From Metabacillus bambusae (GTDB lineage: Bacteria; Bacillota; Bacilli; Bacillales; Bacillaceae), in contig NZ_JAGDEL010000029.1 in the NCBI RefSeq assembly GCF_017497975.1, forward strand, positions 1 through 64,000: a DNA stretch of 64,000 nt, read 5' to 3'. The notes beneath the pieces are model-generated. The model had not been told where the DNA came from. It did no database searches and saw only the letters and a program-made list of their open reading frames with translations. Below, piece by piece: positions 28,392 through 37,339 of this stretch. Position 1 is the stretch's first letter, and each line of letters begins with the position of its first letter. Made by a program: the position numbers and the translations under genes.

Positions 28392-28834
28392 TCAAAATTT
28401 AATAAAATATTGATCCTTACGATAAGACACTGCCTCCATGGTTGCTATCAGATTTTGCTCATGTAAGACGTCAATTCGATAGAATCCTGTACGATAGTTT
28501 CGTTTTACTTCTGTCGCACAGGCAACTATCTTGTCTCCAGGTTGGGCTGATTCAATAAACTGGATTGTTGTTGATAGTCCTAAAGAAGTTTTTCCATATG
28601 CATTACAGGCTACTGAAAAAGCATGATCTGCTAAAGCATAAATAACTGCCCCATGAACAGTTCCATATGCATTTACCATATGGCTTTGCACTTCTAGTAT
28701 TGTTTCTGCAAAACCTGAGTCAAATTTTGTTAACTTAATTCCTAACGACTGAGCATAGGATCGTTTTTTACTTGATTGTAAATTTATTCGTAGTGTTTTT
28801 CGAAAATTTGATTTTCATCAATTTTCTTCTTCAC
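28392..28834 (-). pseudogene. PaaI-type acyl-CoA thioesterase, broken
   Basis: The hotdog-fold core is intact: HMVNAYGTVHGAVIYALADHAF, the PaaI active-site region, then FIESAQPGDKI. The upstream part reads MKKKIDENQIFEKHYE, a TAA stop, IYNQVKNDP, then a one-base shift into YAQSLGIKLTKFDSGFAE, which together match the PaaI N-terminus. GTG 28834 follows GGGGG. One stop and one frameshift therefore disable the full-length gene. A shorter product from an internal start (99 aa) is open but lacks the N-terminal helix. Confidence 0.72.
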
Positions 28835-28918
28835 AAATACTGCCCCCTTTTTAGTTTATTTCAATTACCATTCATAGCAGTATAGTAATTGGACATATTC
28901 TTGTCATTACTACAGTGT

Positions 28919-29251
28919 TTAAAAAAGCAATTGCACCAATAACATATAAACAATTGTCCCCCCAGCTATAGAGAGAAGCATCTGTTTCTTCCAAAAATGA
29001 AGCAGTGCAACTACTGCTACTCCAATTATTTCAGGGATACCATGACTTCCAGATAACAAACTCACATCTTTAAAACAATAAACAACTAGAAGTCCTATTA
29101 CCGCAGAAGGCAATACTTCACCGAGATACTGTACATACTTCGGTGTGGGCTTACCCGATGGGAAAATAATGAAGGGAAGAAATCTTGTAAGCATTGTCCC
29201 CAACACAACCATGGCGATTGTGATCACTTGCTGAGTTATACTCATCGTCAT
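28919..29251 (-). CDS. azlD: AzlD-family branched-chain amino acid export subunit
   Basis: A 110-aa protein with four membrane helices and the family signature [14 protein letters not shown]. It acts with AzlC to export branched-chain amino acids or analogues. Its start overlaps the azlC stop by 4 bp (ATGA), indicating translational coupling. Confidence 0.88.
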   Translation of the reverse strand: MTMSITQQVITIAMVVLGTMLTRFLPFIIFPSGKPTPKYVQYLGEVLPSAVIGLLVVYCFKDVSLLSGSHGIPEIIGVAVVALLHFWKKQMLLSIAGGTIVYMLLVQLLF

Positions 29252-29967
29252 ACGCTAACCTCAACTTTCTCCAATGGTTTTCTAAGAATGGTAAGTATCC
29301 CTAGAATCGCTAGCATCGCAGGGATAATGAAATTGATTCCTCCAAAAACAATAAGACTAAATGTTGAAAGTCCTAGCCCTACAAGAGCACTATGGTGCCT
29401 TTTCTCTTTCAACCACTGTTCAATGAAAATCACAACAAAAAGAGCGGTCATAACAAATTCAAGACCTTCTGTATTGAACCTGACAAGTGAGCCAAAAATA
29501 CCCCCAATTGCTGATCCTACTACCCAATAGGAATGATTGAGCAATGTCACAAAGAACATAAACCACCCCTTGTCTACATTCTTTGGAATATCAACAGTAC
29601 AATTGATTGAAAACGACTCATCACATAGACCAAATATTAGATACCATTTTTTCTTTCCAGTTTTTCTATACTTATCGAGCATAGAAATACCATAAAACAA
29701 ATGACGTGCATTCACCATTAAAGTTAGAAGTAGTGCGTTAATCGGATTGAAAGCAACAAGCAATAAATTGGCTGCCACAAACTCCATTGATCCTGCAAAT
29801 ATTAATAGACTCATCAGAATTGGGTAAATTGCACCAAAACCTAATGAATTCATAAAGATTCCATAAGCAATTCCTAAAAATACAAATCCCGCCAATATTG
29901 GCACTGTATATGGAAAGGCCGAACGAAATGCTATCCATATTTGATTTTCGTTTTTCATATGATTCAC
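29248..29967 (-). CDS. azlC: AzlC-family branched-chain amino acid export subunit
   Basis: A 239-aa polytopic protein: [21 protein letters not shown] at the N-terminus, [12 protein letters not shown] and [15 protein letters not shown], all typical of AzlC. It forms a transporter with AzlD. It is divergent from the MocR-type regulator at 30201, with repeated ATACAAT motifs between. Confidence 0.9.
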   Translation of the reverse strand: MNHMKNENQIWIAFRSAFPYTVPILAGFVFLGIAYGIFMNSLGFGAIYPILMSLLIFAGSMEFVAANLLLVAFNPINALLLTLMVNARHLFYGISMLDKYRKTGKKKWYLIFGLCDESFSINCTVDIPKNVDKGWFMFFVTLLNHSYWVVGSAIGGIFGSLVRFNTEGLEFVMTALFVVIFIEQWLKEKRHHSALVGLGLSTFSLIVFGGINFIIPAMLAILGILTILRKPLEKVEVSV

Positions 29968-30005
29968 ATCCTGATGTTTTACTTTATATTATTTTTAACA
30001 CACAA

Positions 30006-30180
30006 AATCCATACAATAAATTAAATAATTGTATGGATTACAATTTCAATGCTTACTTAGATTGATAGAATGCGAGTGAATGATGTAAAATTCCTTATTA
30101 TATTTGATCTTTTTAGGTAGCTTTTATATTCATACAATATCGTTTAAAATACATACAATATACAATGTAATTGTATGGAA
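30006..30180. promoter_or_regulatory. Operator array between azlC and the MocR regulator
   Basis: A perfect 12-bp inverted repeat AATCCATACAAT (30006-30017) / ATTGTATGGATT (30028-30039) with a 10-bp spacer, then direct repeats CATACAATAT at 30131-30140 and 30152-30161 (exactly 21 bp apart, two helix turns), then ATTGTATGG at 30170-30178. Direct plus inverted half-sites are typical for MocR regulators. Confidence 0.65.
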
Positions 30181-30200
30181 TATTATCATAGAGGTGGAGT

Positions 30201-31592
30201 ATGCCAGTAAATTCATTTGATCATTATCCAATGTCTTGGAAACCTGATAAGCAGGAATTAAATCGCCCTTTTTATAAATCTCTGGCTTCCTTACTTGAAC
30301 AGCATATTACAAATGGTTACTTAGCACCTGGAACAAAATTACCTCCGCAACGGGAATTAGCAGATTTTCTTGACTTAAACTTCACCACGATTACACGAGC
30401 CTACAAAATATGCGAGGTAAAGGGATTAATTTATGCCATTACGGGAAGTGGTACCTTTGTGGCTCCTAATGCTACTCGTTCTATAACCATTTCCACGGAT
30501 AAAATGTCAAACGGTATTGACCTTGGCTTTGTAGCATCTTTTGAGCAAACCAATAGTGCAGTAACAGACATTATTCGAACCGTTGCGAATAAAAGTTATT
30601 TGGAGCAACTTTTAAATTACAACGATCCAACAGGTATCCCACATCAAAAAGCGGCTGCCCTAAACTGGATAAAAGGATTTGGTATTCAAGCGAACCAAGA
30701 GCAAATAGCGATAGTTTCTGGTGCTCAAAATGCATTGTCTATTGCCTTAGCTGCTTTATTTGAGCCTGGTAATAAAATTGCAACTGACTTATACACGTAT
30801 TCAAACTTTATCGAATTGGCAAAAATGTTCCATATTCAGTTAGTGCCTATTCCTGGGGACCAATTTGGTATGTTACCAGACGAACTTGAAAAGCAATGCA
30901 GTCAAATAAATATTCACGGCATTTTCCTAATGCCTTCTTGTTCTAATCCTACTACTGTTATGATTTCAGATTTTCGAAAGCAAGAACTAGCTGAAGTCAT
31001 CCGAAAGCATCGTTTACTATTAATCGAGGATGATATTCATGCATTTCTAACGGCAGGTATAATCTCTGATTATCAACAACCAATGTTCAATTTACTGCCA
31101 GAACAGAGCGTTTATATTTGTAGCACCTCTAAGTCAATTTGTTCTGGATTAAGAGTTGCCTTTATGGTATTTGGAGATGCTTTACGTGAGAAAATTTTAA
31201 GGGCTATTTTTAACATCAATGTAAAAACTTCTTCTTTTGATGCAGAGGTCATCACAGAACTCATTCTATCAGGAAAGGCCCATGAAATTATCTCTTTCAA
31301 GAAACAGCTAGCACAAACTGCAAATGATATTTATTTTGAATATTTTCCTTTAAGAAAGAATGCAGGACACCCTCTAAGTTTTTATCGTTGGCTACCAATT
31401 GACGGGCAAAATGACGCATGGAAGTTAGAAACTGATTTAAAGGAGCATGGAATTCGAGTTTTTCATTCCGATCGTTTTCTAAGCGGGCAGACCACTCCTG
31501 AGAAGTATTTACGAATTGCACTTTCTACTACAAATACATTCACAGAGTTAGAAATCGGATTGAAAATATTAAAGGAGTATCTCAGCTGTTAA
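30201..31592 (+). CDS. MocR-family regulator (GntR winged helix fused to aminotransferase fold)
   Basis: A 463-aa protein. N-terminal winged helix (about 20-95: GTKLPPQRELADFLDLNFTTITRAYK) joined to a class I aminotransferase-like domain with the PLP lysine in ICSTSKSICSGLRVAFM. Such regulators sense amino compounds through PLP. Its position, divergent from azlCD with shared ATACAAT sites, indicates it controls the exporter. AGAGGTGG precedes the start. Confidence 0.88.
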   Translation: MPVNSFDHYPMSWKPDKQELNRPFYKSLASLLEQHITNGYLAPGTKLPPQRELADFLDLNFTTITRAYKICEVKGLIYAITGSGTFVAPNATRSITISTDKMSNGIDLGFVASFEQTNSAVTDIIRTVANKSYLEQLLNYNDPTGIPHQKAAALNWIKGFGIQANQEQIAIVSGAQNALSIALAALFEPGNKIATDLYTYSNFIELAKMFHIQLVPIPGDQFGMLPDELEKQCSQINIHGIFLMPSCSNPTTVMISDFRKQELAEVIRKHRLLLIEDDIHAFLTAGIISDYQQPMFNLLPEQSVYICSTSKSICSGLRVAFMVFGDALREKILRAIFNINVKTSSFDAEVITELILSGKAHEIISFKKQLAQTANDIYFEYFPLRKNAGHPLSFYRWLPIDGQNDAWKLETDLKEHGIRVFHSDRFLSGQTTPEKYLRIALSTTNTFTELEIGLKILKEYLSC

Positions 31593-31599
31593 AAAATTC

Positions 31600-31819
31600 G
31601 GCTCATGTCTAAGAGATTGTTGCTTTTAAAGCAACAACTAATTCAGGTTGATTGGAGCGGATTGCGAGACTCATGCTTAGAGCAGCGGTACAGGTGAGAC
31701 TCATGCAGGCGTTTTACTCCGAGGAGACTCACCGCCCGATCCGCGGAAAGCGAGCATCCTCTCGCTGCAATCAACCACACCTCACTTGGTAAATAGCAAC
31801 AAAGTTTGCGAAAACAGCC
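31600..31819. mobile_element. MITE family A, copy 4 (inverted)
   Basis: A 220-bp copy in the opposite orientation, GGCTCATGTCTAAGAG to GCGAAAACAGCC. Flanks are AAAAATTC (31592-31599) and AAAAATTT (31820-31827), a 7/8 target duplication. It is directly after the MocR gene stop. Confidence 0.87.
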
Positions 31820-31875
31820 AAAAATTTAGATCTTTCGTTTTTAAAGTATCACGGCCTGATTGTTTAATAATGTTT

Positions 31876-32116
31876 ACGAATATAAAAATAAAAAAGGATA
31901 CCTTCAGCGAAAACCAATAGGTAACCCTTCCTCAACCATATTATATTGATTCCTTTACACGACCAATCGATAATCCTTTTACAAATAAATTGATAGTTAC
32001 CAAATTAGGATTACTCGCCATTCGTTCATTAAAAAACAGCATCTTTTCAGTCCGGAAATCAATATTGGAATCGTCATAAACCCGTCCACCTTGTAAAACG
32101 TTATCCCCAATGAATA
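31876..32116 (-). repeat. O-methyltransferase 3'-end relic unit, copy 1 (forms the end of the S8 protease gene)
   Basis: Contains the unit's terminator (GGATACC...GGTAACC type) and the codons for DNVLQGGRVYDDSN to GLSIGRVKES, the end of family-3 O-methyltransferases. Here it is in frame with the protease at 31941-33059. Confidence 0.75.
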
Positions 32117-33059
32117 AAATCCAACACCTTATTTCATTATTGTCTTTATCATAAACTCCATCAGCCGCTTCAACGGCTTTTTGTAAATTTAGAACATTAT
32201 AGGTTCCCTTATCAAATTCCTCTAAATCTCCATTAGAAATAACGAGATCCTTTAATTCTTCAGAGCTTAAATTTGGATACATTGTAATTAATGTTATAAA
32301 AGCAGCAGATACAATAGGAGTAGACGCAGAGCTACCTTCGAATAACCCCTTTTCTGATTCACTGACTGTCGATGTTAAAATATCCTCTCCAGGTGCAAAA
32401 ATTTCAATATTATCTAGGTTAGGCTTTCCCATGATATTACCATCTAGATCTACACTTCCGACACCAATCACACCGTCATATGCAGCTGGATAATAGTCTT
32501 CTGACTCACCTTCATTCCCTGAAGAAGCAACAATAATTATTCCTTTAGCTAGAGCTTTATCAACTGCTGCCTTTAATATATCCGTATTCTTCTTCGTCGC
32601 AAGACTGATATTAATCACTTTGCAATCATTTTCAATAGCAACTTCTATTGCCTCTGCTAAATCCTTTGAAGTTAACCCCATATCTGTACCAGCTTGTATT
32701 GATAATACTTGAGCATTTGGTACTAAACCTCCTGGTTGTGAATGGCCATTACCATCACTTACTAAAATTCCACTTACCATTGTTCCATGGAGTTGTTGAG
32801 AACTAGAAGTCAATAAATTTAAAGATTCTTGTGAGATATTGCTCTCTGATAAATATTTATTACCCAAATCAACTCCTGTATCGATAATAGCTATTTTCGG
32901 TGTTTTATCTTGATAAGGTAAAATATCCCTAGCATTAATAATTTCTAAAGGCTTGTTATATAAACCAATTTGTGATTTTCTTTCGATTCCTTTATAAACT
33001 CCAAATCCAGATAGAAATAAAATGGATGCCGCTAAAAGTAAATAGAGTACTTTTTTCAT
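31941..33059 (-). CDS. Subtilisin-like (S8) serine protease with an O-methyltransferase-derived C-terminus
   Basis: A 372-aa protein with an N-terminal signal/anchor helix (4-24) and an S8 domain: Asp 60 in IAIIDTGVD, His 91 in LHGTMVSG, oxyanion Asn 182 in SSGNEG and Ser 244 in EGSSASTP. From about residue 311 the sequence becomes IGDNVLQGGRVYDD...GLSIGRVKES, which is the C-terminus of an O-methyltransferase and matches the dispersed relic unit, so the original end has been replaced. It is divergent from an XRE regulator and close to a bacteriocin-like precursor; maturation of that precursor is a possible role. Confidence 0.85.
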   Translation of the reverse strand: MKKVLYLLLAASILFLSGFGVYKGIERKSQIGLYNKPLEIINARDILPYQDKTPKIAIIDTGVDLGNKYLSESNISQESLNLLTSSSQQLHGTMVSGILVSDGNGHSQPGGLVPNAQVLSIQAGTDMGLTSKDLAEAIEVAIENDCKVINISLATKKNTDILKAAVDKALAKGIIIVASSGNEGESEDYYPAAYDGVIGVGSVDLDGNIMGKPNLDNIEIFAPGEDILTSTVSESEKGLFEGSSASTPIVSAAFITLITMYPNLSSEELKDLVISNGDLEEFDKGTYNVLNLQKAVEAADGVYDKDNNEIRCWILFIGDNVLQGGRVYDDSNIDFRTEKMLFFNERMASNPNLVTINLFVKGLSIGRVKESI

Positions 33060-33086
33060 AATTATGTAGTCCTTTCGTACCTTAAT

Positions 33087-33120
33087 TGTAAAGGGTCCTT
33101 TACGTAAAGTTTCCTTTACA
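33087..33120. promoter_or_regulatory. Nested palindromic operator between protease and XRE genes
   Basis: An outer inverted repeat TGTAAAGG (33087-33094) / CCTTTACA (33113-33120) and an inner palindrome CTTTACGTAAAG (33098-33109) share one dyad axis. It is probably bound by the XRE regulator encoded just downstream. Confidence 0.6.
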
Positions 33121-33162
33121 TTAAAATTGAAATATCATTAAAACAGGAGGTTAACATATTGG

Positions 33163-33369
33163 ATGCAAAATAAATTAGAGGAAATAAGAAAGAAACATAA
33201 GTATTCTCAAGAAAAACTAGCCAACATGTTAAGTGTAAGCCGCCAAACCATTATTTCAATCGAAAAACAGAAATACAACCCTTCATTGATTCTAGCTATC
33301 AAAATAGCAAGAACATTTAACACAACTGTTGAGGATATATTCATTTTAGATTTGGAGGATGAAAAATAA
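33163..33369 (+). CDS. XRE-family helix-turn-helix regulator
   Basis: A 68-aa protein that is almost all [23 protein letters not shown] and [18 protein letters not shown], then TVEDIF. AGGAGG lies 12 bases before the ATG. Its stop overlaps the start of the next gene (TAATG), so the two are translationally coupled. This pairing of a short XRE repressor with a small membrane protein is common beside bacteriocin and protease loci. Confidence 0.88.
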   Translation: MQNKLEEIRKKHKYSQEKLANMLSVSRQTIISIEKQKYNPSLILAIKIARTFNTTVEDIFILDLEDEK

Positions 33370-33743
33370 TGAATTCAAGAAAATTGTACTTGTATTTAGG
33401 AATACTCTTTACTTTAATTTTTCTCTTTATGACATTTGTTACTTTTATGGCAAAATCGACTAGCATAAATTTCAACTCACTCATTATTTTATCGTTTGCG
33501 ATTATTTCGTTTTGTTTGTATTACTTACAACCACATTTAAGAAACAATGATGAGCGAGCTAACGACATAAAAAAGAAAACTGCCTTTTCTACCATCATCC
33601 TGGCTTTAATCTATTTTATCCTCATATTTCTATCTATAAAGCTAGGTGTTCTCGAAGATATTCTTAACGGTATGCTCCTATATGTTTTTCTTATTTTAAC
33701 TACTTATTTTGTCTCTTTAGTTATAATTACAAAGAGGAATTAA
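33369..33743 (+). CDS. Small four-helix membrane protein, candidate immunity protein
   Basis: A 124-aa protein with four hydrophobic segments in two pairs (about 6-28, 34-52, 72-92, 98-118) and the charged linker RNNDERANDIKKKT between pairs. Similar XRE-coupled proteins are annotated as DUF3796/DUF2178-like or as immunity or sensor proteins. No enzymatic motif is seen. The role in immunity is an inference from the neighbouring precursor gene. Confidence 0.6.
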   Translation: MNSRKLYLYLGILFTLIFLFMTFVTFMAKSTSINFNSLIILSFAIISFCLYYLQPHLRNNDERANDIKKKTAFSTIILALIYFILIFLSIKLGVLEDILNGMLLYVFLILTTYFVSLVIITKRN

Positions 33744-33753
33744 AGAGGCTGAC

Positions 33754-33848
33754 TCAAAAGGGTCTGACACCTCCCAACATTACTAATATATAGTAGCCTT
33801 TAACGTTTAAGGTGCTATATATTGTGTTGGAGGGGTCTGACCCTTTGG
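33754..33848. repeat. Long hairpin repeat and bidirectional terminator
   Basis: CAAAAGGGTCTGACACCTCC pairs with GGAGGGGTCTGACCCTTTGG across about 95 bp, with further pairing inside (TATATAG/CTATATA). It separates two convergent genes. Hairpins built on GGGTCTGACCC are common interspersed repeats in Bacillus-type genomes. Confidence 0.75.
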
Positions 33849-33879
33849 TTTTTAGTCTCCCTTTTTAATTTAGGTTAAT

Positions 33880-34587
33880 TTAGGCTTCGGCTGCTTTTTT
33901 CACACACATCGCTGCAACTGAACCTGTTGCAGAAGCCTCAACCATAATGCACCATACACAGCCTGCTCCAGCTGTTACTAAGCAGATCCCCCCACAAACA
34001 ACTCCAACAACCGCTATAACAGTCCAAGAAATACCTTGAGATGCTAAACAGTTGTTTAATACACTCCAAGACCACTGTGGCATTACATCCGGTTTTTCCA
34101 AGATTTCAGAAATTACTTCTTCACCATTTGTAAATAAACGTAATTCAGCACTCTCTTCATCTAACAGTTTTACATAAATCTCATTTACTGAAGCTACAGA
34201 GTTATTCTCATCAATTACAAAGGAAACACCACTAATATCTTCTAATTTACTAGAATCTTTTATCAAGAATTGCACAAAAGTAGTCCCGTCATTTAGAGCT
34301 TTGATTACAGGATTATTAGTATCTAGATCCCCCTTTTTAATCATTTCTAATTCATTTAAGTTGGACTTAGCAATTTTAGTTAATTCCTTTTCTTCTTTTG
34401 CACTAAAGCTTTTTGTAGTGTCTACATACTGTTCCACTGATTCTTGAATATTTGGTATTGGAGATGGAGTATTGCTCTGTTGTTCTTCCGCTGAGGCAAC
34501 TCCTCCAAATCCAGATAATGTAACAGTTGCAGCAATTGATAAAACCATTCCCAGTTTAACTACTTTACCAAATAATTGCTTTTTCAC
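33880..34587 (-). CDS. Secreted bacteriocin-like precursor with halocin C8-type C-terminus
   Basis: A 235-aa protein. Signal peptide 1-33 (cleavage after VASA), a charged helical propeptide to about 168, and a hydrophobic C-terminus of 67 residues with six cysteines at 180, 198, 202, 210, 213 and 228 (NNCLASQG, VVCGGICLVTAGAGCVWC, AAMC). The layout of long propeptide plus cysteine-rich C-terminal domain is that of halocin C8-like bacteriocins, in which the propeptide can act as immunity protein. GTG 34587 has AAAGGAG 7 bases upstream. The neighbouring S8 protease could release the core. The family call is from pattern, not alignment. Confidence 0.65.
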   Translation of the reverse strand: MKKQLFGKVVKLGMVLSIAATVTLSGFGGVASAEEQQSNTPSPIPNIQESVEQYVDTTKSFSAKEEKELTKIAKSNLNELEMIKKGDLDTNNPVIKALNDGTTFVQFLIKDSSKLEDISGVSFVIDENNSVASVNEIYVKLLDEESAELRLFTNGEEVISEILEKPDVMPQWSWSVLNNCLASQGISWTVIAVVGVVCGGICLVTAGAGCVWCIMVEASATGSVAAMCVKKAAEA

Positions 34588-35125
34588 ATTCCCACTCCTT
34601 TAATATTCTTCTAATATACCTAACGCGTCGGCACAACAATAATAATAGTTTGATAGTCTTCCAAAATTCAACAGCATTTTCCATAAATGGTACTATTTTA
34701 GGTCACTAAATAGTGGGAAAGTACTTCTATCCGACAAAATCCGAGTTCTTTTGGTCTTTTCTCTCATTCGTTGTCTTTTTAGTACAAAACTCCTGCTTTT
34801 CCCCATATAAAAAAGCCCAAATTATAATTAAGGGCTAAGCAAATTGATCTCTTTGATAATTAAATTCCTATTTTATCTTTACTCATTAAAAAGCGGATTA
34901 TCGAATGCAACGGATATCACGGACGGCACTATTACGATTTTCAACTTAATATCCCTCCAAAAGTACTTTTATTTCTTTTTAAAGTACTATAAAAAATTTA
35001 AAGGATAATGAGAAAATCATTAAAAATCAGGTAGAAAATGTAAGGCTACTTATTTAAGTATATTGAAATAAGCTCTATCCTTGTTAAAGTAAAGCACCCA
35101 GTTACTTCAATATTGAATTAACTGG
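34588..35125. other. Intergenic region upstream of the bacteriocin-like gene
   Basis: No gene of normal size. A minus-strand TTG at about 34941 after GGAGGG opens a 20-codon peptide starting MKIVIVPSVISVAF, ahead of the terminator at 34814-34836; whether it is expressed is unknown. Confidence 0.35.
34814..34836 (-). terminator. Short terminator
   Basis: AGCCC / GGGCT stem with A/T-rich extension; minus strand continues TTTTTTATATGGGG. Confidence 0.6.
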
Positions 35126-35320
35126 TCAAACCGTTCGTCCATCTCTCAATAAAGTAAAATTGTTTTGCAGCTCCCTTTCATTAATTGATATCCTAATTGC
35201 CAAGTCTTTAGTTCGTAAAACAAAATCTTTGACACCTATAAATTCAGATTCAGCAATCAAATAGAATTGTGTTCCCTTTTTTATACCTTTAAAATTATTC
35301 TTTAGCTTATATATCTTCAT
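35126..35320 (-). CDS. Small hypothetical protein, 64 aa (copy 2)
   Basis: Nearly identical to the protein at 172-366 (differences include Asn for Asp at 9, Gln for His at 53 and Arg for Ser at 60). The start follows AAGGTGAG directly after the stop of the oxidase relic at 35334, so the ancestral order was oxidase then this protein. The function is unknown. Confidence 0.62.
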   Translation of the reverse strand: MKIYKLKNNFKGIKKGTQFYLIAESEFIGVKDFVLRTKDLAIRISINERELQNNFTLLRDGRTV

Positions 35321-35333
35321 TATCTCACCTTAG

Positions 35334-35632
35334 CTACTCCCTTTTAAATCTATTGATTGAAAACTGAGAAATATCTATGTCATTCTTACCTGAAATAATC
35401 AAGTTACTTAGGGCTTGTCCAACTGCACTACAAAATTTGAACCCATGTCCTAAGAATCCTGCTGTAATCGCAACTTTGAAGTACTTAGGATGTAGATCTA
35501 TGATAAATTTTTTCATCAGACTTAAGTGTATACAAACAGGTTTTTACATACTTCTATTGCCGAATATCAGGGATATATTGATGCAAAAATTGAATCAAAT
35601 CGCCTTCATCTTCTGCTATTTCACCCCCGTTT
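35334..35632 (-). pseudogene. solA: 3' fragment of a sarcosine / N-methyltryptophan oxidase gene
   Basis: Codons read GGEIAEDEGDLIQFLHQYIP, a TAG stop at about 35563, then KTCLYTLKSDEKFIIDLHP, ITAGFLGHGFKFCSAVG and ISQFSINRFKRE. This is the FAD-binding C-terminus of monomeric sarcosine oxidase/SolA enzymes (about 100 of 375 residues). The N-terminal FAD domain is missing and a stop interrupts the rest. Confidence 0.78.
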
Positions 35633-35645
35633 GTTTAATAAACCT

Positions 35646-35966
35646 TTAGTTTCTTCCCCATTTATTTTCGAAAATAAGGTGTTCTAAAGCACGCCTTTTT
35701 TCCCAATTAACTAATTCCAAAATAGGTTTTTCTGGGTAGTTATCAGTATAACAAATAGATATAAGATCAATAGGGTCAATATGTGGTGGTATTTCTAAAA
35801 TATCTCGAATATCATTCTTTTTGTAAAAACTTACCCACCCCAACGCCAATCCTTCTGCACAAGATGTTAACCACATATTTTGAATTGCACAGGCTGTAGA
35901 TAAAATATCTGTTTCAGGAATTGAATTTCGTCCTAATACATGGGAGCCACCTATTGTAGGGCTCAC
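35646..35966 (-). pseudogene. bluB: 3' fragment of a BluB-type nitroreductase (5,6-dimethylbenzimidazole synthase)
   Basis: An open frame of 106 codons matches the C-terminal half of BluB: GGSHVLGRNSIPETDILSTA, AIQNMWLTSCAEGLALGWVS and YPEKPILELVNWEKRRAL. The flavin-binding N-terminal half (about 110 residues) is absent; upstream DNA has stops. BluB makes the lower ligand of vitamin B12 from FMN, which this fragment could not do. Confidence 0.75.
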
Positions 35967-36181
35967 ATATGGATAAGATATTGGTCCTTTGTCTATTTTG
36001 GGGTTACATTACAATCTTAATTCCTTCTTTATTACACATTTTATACAAGCGAATATTACTTTTTGAAGAAAAGACATTGGAGTCTTAATCTTTAAGAGAA
36101 TCGCCCCTGTTAGTGAAACAAGAATTTGTTTTCCTGATAATATTTTTTAAAAAGGATATATTATTTATAGGAGGTGCAAAT

Positions 36182-36700
36182 ATGAAGGACAAGGCAATTT
36201 TGAACTTATTGACTATATTTGGAATAGGTGGAAGCATATTTTTTTTATTACGAAGAAAAGGTGATTTGAAGGACTGGTTTCTTATTTATTTTATTAAAAC
36301 TTTAGTTTCTACTGTATTTGATGGACCAGTAATAAAGACAAAATATGTGCAATATCCACACCGCTATTTTCCTAAATTATTTGACTCAAACATTGTGTTT
36401 TTATATATATTATTTCCTTTATCATGTGTCATATATAATCAATTTACTTATAAAATGAATCCGTTAAAATCAATCGTGAGTGTTTTCCTTTTTAGCGGAC
36501 CAATGACACTTTTTGAGAATTGGCTTGAAAATAATACCAAATTAGTGAAATATAATAAGGGCTGGAATAGCTATATTACATTTATTGTTCTTTCGTTTAC
36601 TTTTTTGCTTGTTAAAGGATGCATTGAGGGAATTCGTTTCTTGGATAAAAAAATTCACAATCCCTCAATTGCTACAGAAAAAAAAGAATTTGCAAAATAA
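36182..36700 (+). CDS. CBO0543-family membrane protein
   Basis: A 172-aa protein with four or five membrane segments; KYNKGWNSYITFIVLSFTF near the C-terminus contains the family's GW motif. ATG 36182 has AGGAGG 7 bases upstream; the longer frame from 36113 lacks a ribosome site. It is followed 9 bp later by a second protein of the same type. No biochemical role is known. Confidence 0.7.
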   Translation: MKDKAILNLLTIFGIGGSIFFLLRRKGDLKDWFLIYFIKTLVSTVFDGPVIKTKYVQYPHRYFPKLFDSNIVFLYILFPLSCVIYNQFTYKMNPLKSIVSVFLFSGPMTLFENWLENNTKLVKYNKGWNSYITFIVLSFTFLLVKGCIEGIRFLDKKIHNPSIATEKKEFAK

Positions 36701-36709
36701 GTTAGAATT

Positions 36710-37156
36710 ATGTGGTACTCACTAAGTTTTATTGTAAGTTTGTCACTATATTCCATAACTAGGAGACTTACATTGGTCTACATTTTTACCATTTCCTCAT
36801 TAGTTATTAACATACTAATAATTCTGTTGGTACCCATTAAACTAACACGACAAGAAATTTATATAACATGGATGTTTGTTACTCTAAATGCACTTACGGC
36901 TGATCTAATTTTTGGCGATATACTTGATTTATACGATTTAATGGACCCAGGACCTCAAACATATGATTTATTTGTTCAGATTACCTTGCCAGCAACATTT
37001 GGGATTCTTTATCTAAACTTCATGCCCAAAAGCAAAAAACGGTTTATCTATTATCTATTGTTTTGGGTTATTTTCTCGACACTTTTTGAACTTATATCCA
37101 GCTATTTTGGGTACATTGTTTATAAGGGGTGGAAGCTTTGGTGGACTCCTATCTAA
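36710..37156 (+). CDS. CBO0543-family-like membrane protein
   Basis: A 148-aa protein with five membrane segments, ending YKGWKLWWTPI; the ending is shared in spirit with the protein at 50698 (YHNGWNIWWS). The ribosome site is weak, so translation may be coupled to the preceding gene. The role is unknown. Confidence 0.65.
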   Translation: MWYSLSFIVSLSLYSITRRLTLVYIFTISSLVINILIILLVPIKLTRQEIYITWMFVTLNALTADLIFGDILDLYDLMDPGPQTYDLFVQITLPATFGILYLNFMPKSKKRFIYYLLFWVIFSTLFELISSYFGYIVYKGWKLWWTPI

Positions 37157-37339
37157 TTCTTAATTGCTTGTCTAATTACTCGTTGGCACTTTTATTTTGT
37201 TCGAAATAAAAATCCTGGCCATTAAATCTCGAATAGTTTACATTATGGTTCGGAATAAGTGAGAAATGTTCATTAACTTCAGTAGTTTACCTACCCCATT
37301 AAGTTATTTATAATTGTTGTGAATGGGGGTAATTTAATA

